Source: Nostoc sp. UHCC 0302
GTDB taxonomy: Bacteria > Cyanobacteriota > Cyanobacteriia > Cyanobacteriales > Nostocaceae
Length of the DNA stretch: 64,000 bases
Direction of reading: 5' to 3'
Assembly (NCBI RefSeq): GCF_038096175.1
Contig: NZ_CP151099.1
Location: 3,814,501-3,878,500, forward strand
Shown: positions 35,698-42,100 of the stretch, piece after piece
Numbering within the stretch: position 1 is the first letter of the stretch
Layout: each line of letters opens with the position of its first letter
The notes under the pieces: generated by a model
The model's database searches: none
Told to the model about the DNA's origin: nothing
What the model saw: the letters and a program-made list of their open reading frames with translations, nothing else
Made by a program: the position numbers and the translations under genes

Positions 35698-36122
35698 TTT
35701 TATTTACAACATTGCTAGAGATTTATAAAGTTAATTTATTAGATTTAGTTTATTTAGTGATGGATGCAGAATGCTGTTTTTTATTGGGATTAACTATAAT
35801 TTTGCATTCATGCTTCCACGTTTAGTCATACTACGATACTGCCGTGAAATGCCACATTTAAGAGCAAAATTATGACTTTTGTGGGAACAAGCTTTGTCAC
35901 CCTATAACGAAAGTCTTAGGCATGACTTGACAGATATAGCGAAAGTTAGACCGCATATACTTACTTCGCTTAGGTAAAATCCTAGACGTTTTTCAGATGC
36001 GGATAACTGAGTTGAAATCCTATTCTAGAGACATCAAGCGAGGAAAGCGCTGAGCAACCAACTAGTAAATCGCGCTCTCTGCTTGATAAATAACACACAT
36101 TACACATTAAGGAGAAAACATC
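35698..36122. other. Control region upstream of the bacteriocin cluster
   Basis: 425 bases between the divergent haem sensor and the first precursor gene. It should hold the cluster promoter. TTGACA stands at about 35927, but no good -10 lies 16-18 bp after it. The precursor leader (CTGCTTGATAAATAACACACATTA...) begins near 36078 and is shared by the first four genes. Confidence 0.5.
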
Positions 36123-36362
36123 ATGTCTGACAACATCAAGCCCGTAGAATTATCTGCTGAAGAATTGGACAACGTTGCTGGTGGTGCTTTTAGCTTTGTC
36201 GATGCTACCAACGACAACAAATTAGATCAACAAATTAGTGAAACTGTTCTTGGCCCTCATGGCGGGATTGGCTCTTCTACCGCTCAACAAACTACTACAT
36301 CTCATCAAAGTTTATACGAAGTCAAAGCAACTGGCTTCTTTCCTACCACTATTGAAAAGTAG
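36123..36362 (+). CDS. CTB-type double-glycine bacteriocin precursor 1
   Basis: 79 residues. The leader of 21 residues ends in EELDNVAGG, the double-glycine site for a C39 peptidase; it also has the amphipathic ELSAEEL pattern read by such peptidases. The 58-residue core starts AFSFVDATNDNK, has no cysteine, is rich in Thr, Ser, Gln and Asp, and contains a second GG (GPHGGIGSS). The ribosome-binding site AAGGAG is strong. The exporter genes are downstream on the same strand. Precursors like this are annotated as CTB-family bacteriocins in Nostocales; their activity is largely untested. Since no lanthionine, radical-SAM or cyclodehydratase enzyme is nearby, the core may be unmodified. Confidence 0.88.
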   Translation: MSDNIKPVELSAEELDNVAGGAFSFVDATNDNKLDQQISETVLGPHGGIGSSTAQQTTTSHQSLYEVKATGFFPTTIEK

Positions 36363-36376
36363 TAACTAATTACACA

Positions 36377-36404
36377 AAGCAGAACTCAATAAAGCGTTCT
36401 GCTT
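36377..36404 (+). promoter_or_regulatory. Intercistronic hairpin in the precursor array (first of three)
   Basis: Perfect 9-bp stem AAGCAGAAC / GTTCTGCTT around a 10-base loop, repeated at 36697-36724 and 37017-37044. There is no following T run, so it is more likely an mRNA processing or stabilising element than a terminator. It is absent before gene 1 and after gene 4. Confidence 0.7.
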
Positions 36405-36442
36405 GATAAATAACACACATTACACATTAAGGAGAAAACATC

Positions 36443-36682
36443 ATGTCTGACAACATCAAGCCCGTAGAATTATCTGCTGAAGAATTGGACAACGTTGCTG
36501 GTGGTGCTTTTAGCTTTGTCGATGCTACCAACGACAACAAATTAGATCAACAAATTAGTGAAACTGTTCTTGGCCCTCATGGCGGAATTGGCTCTTCCAC
36601 CGCTCAACAAACTACTACATCTCATCAAAGTTTATACGAAGTCAAAGCAACTGGCTTCTTTCCTACCACTATTGAAAAGTAG
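36443..36682 (+). CDS. CTB-type double-glycine bacteriocin precursor 2
   Basis: Encodes the same 79-residue peptide as precursor 1; the only base changes seen are silent (for example GGGATT to GGAATT and TCTACC to TCCACC). It has its own ribosome-binding site in the repeat unit. Keeping several identical genes raises peptide dose, which fits a secreted peptide needed in quantity; alternatively the copies are a transient result of unequal recombination. The 80-bp spacers hold the AAGCAGAAC hairpin. Confidence 0.88.
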   Translation: MSDNIKPVELSAEELDNVAGGAFSFVDATNDNKLDQQISETVLGPHGGIGSSTAQQTTTSHQSLYEVKATGFFPTTIEK

Positions 36683-36762
36683 TAACTAATTACACAAAGC
36701 AGAACTCAATAAAGCGTTCTGCTTGATAAATAACACACATTACACATTAAGGAGAAAACATC

Positions 36763-37002
36763 ATGTCTGACAACATCAAGCCCGTAGAATTATCTGCTGA
36801 AGAATTGGACAACGTTGCTGGTGGTGCTTTTAGCTTTGTCGATGCTACCAACGACAACAAATTAGATCAACAAATTAGTGAAACTGTTCTTGGCCCTCAT
36901 GGCGGAATTGGCTCTTCCACCGCTCAACAAACTACTACATCTCATCAAAGTTTATACGAAGTCAAAGCAACTGGCTTCTTTCCTACCACTATTGAAAAGT
37001 AG
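36763..37002 (+). CDS. CTB-type double-glycine bacteriocin precursor 3
   Basis: Identical to precursor 2 at the DNA level as far as can be read, including the flanking spacer. Same 21-residue leader and 58-residue core. Short-read assemblies can collapse or expand such arrays, so the copy number needs long reads, but the silent differences in unit 1 and the coding differences in unit 4 show that at least three distinct units exist. Confidence 0.87.
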   Translation: MSDNIKPVELSAEELDNVAGGAFSFVDATNDNKLDQQISETVLGPHGGIGSSTAQQTTTSHQSLYEVKATGFFPTTIEK

Positions 37003-37082
37003 TAACTAATTACACAAAGCAGAACTCAATAAAGCGTTCTGCTTGATAAATAACACACATTACACATTAAGGAGAAAACATC

Positions 37083-37325
37083 ATGTCTGACAACATTAAG
37101 CCCGTAGAATTATCTGCTGAAGAATTGGACAACGTTGCTGGTGGTGCTTTTAGCTTTGTCGATGCTGACAACGACAACAAATTAGATCAACAAATTAGTG
37201 AAACTGTTCTTGGCCCTCATGGCGGGATTGGCTCTTCCACTGCTCAACAAACTACTACATCTCATCAAAGTTTGTATGAAGTCAAAGCAACTGGCTTCTT
37301 TTCTCCTACTGTTGAAAGTTACTAA
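37083..37325 (+). CDS. CTB-type double-glycine bacteriocin precursor 4
   Basis: 80 residues, a diverged copy of precursors 1-3. The leader is unchanged; in the core DATNDN becomes DADNDN and the end changes from FFPTTIEK to FFSPTVESY. It is the last 320-bp unit; after its stop the sequence no longer matches, and the next gene follows after a shorter 44-bp spacer without the hairpin. Confidence 0.88.
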   Translation: MSDNIKPVELSAEELDNVAGGAFSFVDADNDNKLDQQISETVLGPHGGIGSSTAQQTTTSHQSLYEVKATGFFSPTVESY

Positions 37326-37369
37326 CTAGAACTCAATTAACACACATCACAAATTGAGGATAAAACATT

Positions 37370-37627
37370 ATGTCTGACAACATTCAGCCCGTAGAACTAT
37401 CTGCTGAAGAATTGGACAACGTTGCTGGTGGTGCTTTTAGCTTTGTTGATGCTCACAACTTCAACTTTTCGGATAAGCAAACTAGTGCAGTGATTATAGG
37501 TGCTGATGGCGGCATTGCATCCTTCAACAGTCAGGAAACTACTATATCTCAACAAGATTTGCACGAAATCAAATTCACTGGAGAAGAATTTCCTAGCGGA
37601 ATTCCTAGTAATTTTCTAGGCTCATAA
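37370..37627 (+). CDS. CTB-type double-glycine bacteriocin precursor 5
   Basis: 85 residues. The leader is almost the same as in 1-4 (one K to Q change) and ends EELDNVAGG, but the 64-residue core has diverged: AFSFVDAHNFNFSDK..., GADGGIASF, then QQDLHEIKFTGEEF. No cysteine. The spacing of GGI, the glutamine and LHEIKFTG matches LYEVKATG in 1-4, so the C-terminal part is under constraint. Ribosome-binding site TTGAGGATAAAAC. Confidence 0.87.
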   Translation: MSDNIQPVELSAEELDNVAGGAFSFVDAHNFNFSDKQTSAVIIGADGGIASFNSQETTISQQDLHEIKFTGEEFPSGIPSNFLGS

Positions 37628-37656
37628 TCAACACCACAAGGAGAACGACAACGATC

Positions 37657-37896
37657 ATGGAAAATGTGCAGCCTAATGAAATGCTGGAACTATCCAATCA
37701 AGAACTTGATTATATTGCCGGTGGCGCAACTAGCGATGTCTTGGGAACAAACGCAAACGCCGAAGATTTTCAGTTTGGTTTTGTGGAAATTCCTAAAGAA
37801 GGCGGCATTAAGAGCGTTACCTTTCAAGTAAGCGTTTTCTCTGAGCAAGACCTTAGAGAGTTTAAGGAAGCTGGTATTTCTAGCCCTGAAGCTTGA
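37657..37896 (+). CDS. CTB-type double-glycine bacteriocin precursor 6
   Basis: 79 residues with a different 23-residue leader, MENVQPNEM then LELSNQELDYIAGG, and a 56-residue core ATSDVLGTNANAED... without cysteine. It keeps the motif seen in 1-5: PKEGGIKSV, then SEQDLREFKEAG. It is the most distant member that still shows the conserved C-terminal half. Ribosome-binding site AAGGAGAACG. Confidence 0.85.
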   Translation: MENVQPNEMLELSNQELDYIAGGATSDVLGTNANAEDFQFGFVEIPKEGGIKSVTFQVSVFSEQDLREFKEAGISSPEA

Positions 37897-38018
37897 GCTG
37901 GATTTCTCAGTTTGACAAGTTTCAGGAGTAGGAGGGGTTGTTAACCATGAGCCTAGCAGCCACTCGGTTAACTCCCTCCGCCTTATTTAACTTTAACACG
38001 TGGGGTCAAGGAGCTTCT

Positions 38019-38318
38019 ATGTCAGATGACGAAATTACTCCGAATGATGAAGCGATCGAACTATCAGATGAAGAGTTAGATGATGTAGCTGGTGGTTTCA
38101 ATTTGCAGTTTACATCCATACGATCTCACAGATCGACAAGGGGATTTACCCGACAAACATCACGAGGACGAGGGTTTCACTCAACACGGTCGGCTTTTCA
38201 TGCAGAGACAACAGACTCTTCTGTGTTCCACCTCTCCATCACCGACGCGACAACAGAGGATTTAAAGGTTCTTGGTGAGTTGTTTGGAGATATATCTGCG
38301 ATCGAAGGTTCTACATAA
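38019..38318 (+). CDS. Double-glycine bacteriocin precursor 7, Arg/Ser/His-rich core
   Basis: 99 residues from the ATG at 38019, which has AAGGAG at the right distance; a longer frame from 37938 uses a weak start and is not preferred. The leader of 26 residues ends ELDDVAGG. The 73-residue core begins FNLQFTSIRSHRSTRGF and is strongly basic in its first half, with Arg, Ser, Thr and His. Its second half (LSITDATTEDLKVLGELFG) is acidic and helical and faintly echoes the LxExKxxG motif of the others. No cysteine. A charged, possibly membrane- or nucleic-acid-interacting peptide; activity unknown. Confidence 0.82.
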   Translation: MSDDEITPNDEAIELSDEELDDVAGGFNLQFTSIRSHRSTRGFTRQTSRGRGFHSTRSAFHAETTDSSVFHLSITDATTEDLKVLGELFGDISAIEGST

Positions 38319-38456
38319 ACGGAGTTTCTCAAATCAATCAATTGCAGTTGGACAAGTTTTGCTCAACTGCTTTCTGAAATTATTCTTGTGTGATTAATAA
38401 TTTCACTTTCATAAAATTAGGTCAATTTAGTAATAAATGAAATGACAAGGAAAAAA

Positions 38457-38684
38457 ATGGCAATGGAAAACGAAAAGCAAAATGAATCACAAGAACTATC
38501 GGCTCAAGAACTCGCAACTATTTCGGGTGGCATTGCCGAAGGTGAGCCTTATCCAACTGAGCCTTATCCAAGTGAGTATCCCATAGACGACAAATATAAC
38601 AATCTATCTGAAGCGATCGCAAAAAAGCTTGAGAACATAAAGTTTCCTGAGTGGAAAAACAAGTACGGCAATTCGTCAAGCTAG
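38457..38684 (+). CDS. Double-glycine bacteriocin precursor 8, Pro/Tyr-rich core
   Basis: 75 residues from the ATG at 38457, preceded by AAGGAAAAAA; ATGs at 38442 and 38463 are alternatives, the latter giving MENEKQNE as in precursor 6. The leader ends ELATISGG. The core starts IAEGEPYPTEPYPSEYP, a small repeat of the EPYP type, followed by an amphipathic helix NNLSEAIAKKLENIKFPEW. No cysteine and no GGI motif. It is the last precursor before the exporter genes. A distinct product from the same export route. Confidence 0.8.
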   Translation: MAMENEKQNESQELSAQELATISGGIAEGEPYPTEPYPSEYPIDDKYNNLSEAIAKKLENIKFPEWKNKYGNSSS

Positions 38685-38769
38685 TGAATACGCGATGGGG
38701 AGTATTGCTCAGTAGTTATTTCTCGCTCCCCATTTCTCTCCCGTTAGCAAAACACAAGGAAGTTAAATT

Positions 38770-39867
38770 ATGACAGAAGTTCTACTGAAAGAACTGACAA
38801 ATAGCGATATTGACTGGATCTTGGCAACGGGTCAAAGAGAAGAAATTACTGCTGGCACGATCCTCATCCGCCAAGGAACACCTGTTGATGCTCTCTACAT
38901 CCTACTTGATGGGGCATTAAGTGTTTCTGTCGCTCAGGCTGACGATAATCCTATTGGTCGAGCGTTTGCTGCCCTTGAAGGTGGCGAACTGTCAGGACGA
39001 GAGGTAGCGAGGCTGGCAAATGGAGAAGTTGTAGGAGAAATGCCTTTTTTAGCCTCCTACCAGTCTTCAACTACAGTCAAAGCCGCTAGAAAGTCGCTTG
39101 TGTTGATGATTCCTCAGCAGCAGTTGATTCAAAAATTGCAGGAAGATGTCACGTTTGCTGCCCATTTTTATCGAGCGATCGCAGTTCTACTTGCTCACCG
39201 ATTAGAGCAGATGATCAGCCAAATTGGCCAAAGCACAGTCGTGCTTTTTCAGCCCCAAATTCGAGAAATTTTATTTACATTTGCAGAATTAAATGATAGC
39301 GATATTGGTTGGATGATTGTTGCAGGCAATGCTATGAGAATTCCTGCGGGAACGGTGTTGTTTCAGGCTGGAAGACCCGTTGACGCTCTCTATATTTTAT
39401 TAGATGGCAAGATGGTGGCTTCGATTGCTGAAGATACAAGCAATCCTCTCACCCGCGCCTTTTCAACTTTAGAACAGACAGATTATATAGAACGGGAGTT
39501 TGCCAAATTATCGCGGGGTGACATAGTTGGCGAAACACCCTTTGTCGAAGCCAGTCCACCTGCGATGACGATTCGGGCGGTTGAAGATGCAACTGTGTTA
39601 TCGATTCCCAGATGGCGACTTTCTGCCAAATTGCTACACGATGTGGGGTTTGCTGCCCGATTTTATCGAGTATTAGCGATTTTATTAGCAGATAAACAGC
39701 AAGGAATCATCAATAGTCTGGGTTACGGCAGAATCACCTATAGCTCAGGTAAACCTTTAGATGAACGCTTGACTTATGAGGATGAACTGAGTTCTAGCTT
39801 TTTGGCTCAAGTGACACTGGCAGGAACGCGATTTGACTGGATGCTGAAGCAGATTCGAGGGAATTGA
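38770..39867 (+). CDS. Tandem cyclic-nucleotide-binding-fold protein of the bacteriocin cluster
   Basis: 365 residues formed by two copies of a cNMP-binding domain, about 10-160 and 175-325. The repeats share DSDIGWMIVAGNAMRIPAGTV / NSDIDWILATGQREEITAGTI, VDALYILLDG, and RANGEVVGEMPF / SRGDIVGETPF. The Arg of a typical cAMP phosphate-binding cassette is not obvious, so nucleotide binding is unproved. There is no DNA-binding or enzyme domain. Such proteins recur between precursors and the NHLM exporter in cyanobacteria, and the exporter at 44521 also starts with a related domain, suggesting joint gating of export. Separated from the next gene by a 790-bp repeat-filled gap. Confidence 0.83.
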   Translation: MTEVLLKELTNSDIDWILATGQREEITAGTILIRQGTPVDALYILLDGALSVSVAQADDNPIGRAFAALEGGELSGREVARLANGEVVGEMPFLASYQSSTTVKAARKSLVLMIPQQQLIQKLQEDVTFAAHFYRAIAVLLAHRLEQMISQIGQSTVVLFQPQIREILFTFAELNDSDIGWMIVAGNAMRIPAGTVLFQAGRPVDALYILLDGKMVASIAEDTSNPLTRAFSTLEQTDYIEREFAKLSRGDIVGETPFVEASPPAMTIRAVEDATVLSIPRWRLSAKLLHDVGFAARFYRVLAILLADKQQGIINSLGYGRITYSSGKPLDERLTYEDELSSSFLAQVTLAGTRFDWMLKQIRGN

Positions 39868-40011
39868 ACTATGTCAGGGCATTTGTCATTAGGCATTCTC
39901 CTCACCCATCTTCCCCATACCCTTTAACAGTGTAGGTTTTTCATAACAAGGCTCTTAACGGTACAAGGGAGAATTTGCTGTTCAGTTTAAAGACTCCTTA
40001 ACGGAGTCCCA

Positions 40012-40240
40012 ACATCATCTAAAAGGTTGCGGACATCATCTAAAAGCTTTGAACATCATCTAAAAGGTTTCGGACATCATCTAAAAGGTTTTGAACATCA
40101 TCTAAAAGGTTGCGGACATCATCTAAAAGCTTTGAACATCATCTAAAAGGTTTCGGACATCATCTAAAAGGTTTCGGACATCATCTAAAAGGTTTTGAAC
40201 ATCATCTAAAAGGTTTCGGACATCATCTAAAAGGTTTTGA
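40012..40240. repeat. 21-bp tandem repeat, eleven units
   Basis: Eleven head-to-tail units of ACATCATCTAAAAGGTTTCGG and variants ending TTGCGG, TTTTGA or CTTTGA; nine are 21 bp and two 20 bp. There are no spacers, so this is a minisatellite, not a CRISPR array. A long frame over it (repeating HHLKGFG) is an artefact of the repeat. It separates the cNMP protein from the exporter genes. Confidence 0.93.
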
Positions 40241-40245
40241 AAATT

Positions 40246-40447
40246 ACAGCAGTTTGCAAGTAAATGCAGTAGAGTGTCCCAGTTTAAAAGCTATATATAA
40301 AGCCGGATTTACTTCTGACCGGAGGCGGAGCGTCTCCGGCTCCGCTCCTGACCCTTCGACAAGCTCAGGGCATCGCTTCTGGCTCACCTCGGCTACTTCG
40401 GCTACGCTCAGCACAAGTGCGCTCGGTGACCACCTGAATTCTGCTGT
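40246..40447. repeat. Dispersed repeat, family C copy 2
   Basis: Starts ACAGCAGTTTGCAAGTAAATG, contains GATTTACTTCTGAC, the GC-rich palindrome GGAGGCGGAGCGTCTCCGG, CTTCGACAAGCTCAGGGC and CTCGGCTACTTCGGC, and ends GAATTCTGCTGT. Short inverted ends ACAGCAG/CTGCTGT. Together with the 21-bp array it fills most of the 39868-40658 gap, where no gene is supported. Confidence 0.82.
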
Positions 40448-40658
40448 ATTAACAGAGTCATTTGCGCCACCCTTCAAGTTTACTAGTTGCCCCAAGTCTT
40501 TGCCGCAAAGCATCTCAGCCCAAGGCGCTGGTTTACCGCGTCCCCTTGTCTCTCTTATCCTGTTAAGAACGTTAAAACCTACACTTTTCAAATGCTTCAT
40601 CCTTCATGCCTTATATCCCTTTTATAAAAATTTCTATAACTAGAATGGAGTCAGTATA

Positions 40659-42098
40659 ATGACGACCCACAAAAGCAACTTATTCCGCAAAGAAGCACTT
40701 GATCGTTTATCCTCTCCGGAGCGGCTCGATCAACTGATGCAGGTGGTTCAACCAAAAAAATGGATTCCGTTAGCCGCGATGGGATCTCTAATTGCCGTTG
40801 GACTTGTTTGGAGTGTTTTTGGTCGCATTCCCATTACCGTAGCCGGACAAGGCGTAGTGGTTTTTCCTAGCAAAGTCGTTGGATTCCAGTCTCCTAGTTC
40901 CGGGCAGATTCTCATGCTCTTTGTTCGTACAGGCGATGAAGTGAAGAAAGGACAGGTGCTAGCGACAATCGACCAAACTGAACTTCAAGATAAGTTGAAA
41001 CTTGCACGAGTCAAGCTTGCTCAACTTCAAGAACAAGACCAAAATGCCAATTCTCTGCAACTTCAGCGAACGGTTTTAGATAAAGGTGCAATTGGGCAAC
41101 AACGTCAAGCACTCCTGCAAACTCTCAAAACAACCCAATCCCTAACGCCAATTCTCAGAAGTAAAGGTCTGGAGTCGATTCGGCAAGAGCGTCAGAACTT
41201 ACAGGAACAGTTGCAGACAACGCGAGATTTGATGCCCACGTTCAAAGAACGATTTGACATTCGCCAAAAGCTACGTGAAGAAGGAGCAGTTTCGAGCGAT
41301 ACCGTCCTTCAGGCGCAACAGGAATTTCTCAATAGTAAAACCAAAATCAATGAAATCGAATCGCAACTCAAACAACTTAATGTTAAAGAAGCTGATGCAG
41401 AACGAGAATTCTTAGCAAATATCAATTCAACTAAAGAACTGCAAGCACAGTTAGCAGTACTAGACAGTAAGTTTGCTGGGCAAGCAGAACAAGATTTAGC
41501 TATTGCTACTAATCGAAGAAAAGAAATTCAAGACACCCAGCGAGCGATCGCAGAATTAAAATTAGAAATCAAAGCAAACAGCCAGGTTACTAGCAATTTC
41601 AATGGACGAATTCTAGAACTTTCTGCTGTTCCTGGACAAACTCTGGAAAAGGGCGCTCGGATTGGCACAATCGAAGCTAGAGATTCCGGGAACAAGTTAG
41701 TTGGGGTGGCATTCTTCCCGGTCAGCGAAGGCAAAAAGATTCAAAAAGGGATGGAGTTGCAAGTCACTCCTTCGACTGTTAAACGAGAACGTTTTGGTGG
41801 CATTCTCGGGAAAGTCACAAGTATTTCTGCATTTCCGGTTAGTAAAGAAAGCGCATCAAGTGTTGTCGGCGGTCTGGAAGTTTTGCAAGGGTTAACCACA
41901 GAAGGCGCACAAATTCAAGTTTTTGCTGAACTTCAGCCAGATCCTTCGACTAAAAGCCGTTTTCGGTGGTCGTCGTCTAAAGGGCCAGACAGCCAAATTA
42001 CATCTGGAACCACCGCCTCAGTGCGCGTGAAAGTGGATGAACAATCCCCAATTTCTTTTGTGTTTCCGATTCTGCGATCGTGGAGTGGAATGTATTGA
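40659..42098 (+). CDS. HlyD-type adaptor of the NHLM bacteriocin export system
   Basis: 479 residues. A membrane helix near 36-56 (WIPLAAMGSLIAVGLVWSVFG) is followed by a biotinyl-lipoyl-like half (SSGQILMLFVRTGDEVKKGQVLATID, about 80-110), a long coiled-coil hairpin about 110-300 and the second lipoyl half with GRILELSAVPGQTLEKG near 305. It is the periplasmic adaptor joining the inner-membrane ABC exporter to an outer-membrane channel, which is not encoded here (TolC-like proteins are usually elsewhere). Its stop lies 2 bp before the preferred start of the exporter gene, so the two are translationally linked. Confidence 0.9.
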   Translation: MTTHKSNLFRKEALDRLSSPERLDQLMQVVQPKKWIPLAAMGSLIAVGLVWSVFGRIPITVAGQGVVVFPSKVVGFQSPSSGQILMLFVRTGDEVKKGQVLATIDQTELQDKLKLARVKLAQLQEQDQNANSLQLQRTVLDKGAIGQQRQALLQTLKTTQSLTPILRSKGLESIRQERQNLQEQLQTTRDLMPTFKERFDIRQKLREEGAVSSDTVLQAQQEFLNSKTKINEIESQLKQLNVKEADAEREFLANINSTKELQAQLAVLDSKFAGQAEQDLAIATNRRKEIQDTQRAIAELKLEIKANSQVTSNFNGRILELSAVPGQTLEKGARIGTIEARDSGNKLVGVAFFPVSEGKKIQKGMELQVTPSTVKRERFGGILGKVTSISAFPVSKESASSVVGGLEVLQGLTTEGAQIQVFAELQPDPSTKSRFRWSSSKGPDSQITSGTTASVRVKVDEQSPISFVFPILRSWSGMY

Positions 42099-42100
42099 TT

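Larger units (their letters stand above)
36078..37325 (+). repeat. 320-bp tandem amplification of a precursor gene, four units
   Basis: Start codons at 36123, 36443, 36763 and 37083 are exactly 320 bp apart. Units 2 and 3 look identical over the full 320 bp, unit 1 differs by silent changes, and unit 4 has a few coding changes and diverges after its stop. Each unit includes leader, ribosome-binding site (AAGGAGAAAAC), gene and an intercistronic hairpin. This is recent amplification or active homogenisation. Confidence 0.97.

Noticed and set aside
37938-38018. Longer start for precursor 7
   Set aside because: The extension has no ribosome-binding site and would put non-leader sequence before the typical acidic leader; the ATG at 38019 has AAGGAG in place.
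40012-40240. Possible CRISPR array
   Set aside because: The units are directly adjacent without spacers and no cas genes are in the window.
40110-40643. Open frame encoding repeated HHLKGFG heptapeptides, 177 residues
   Set aside because: It only exists because the 21-bp minisatellite is open in this frame, two 20-bp units further upstream shift the phase, and it continues through a dispersed repeat with no homology to a protein. No ribosome-binding site.
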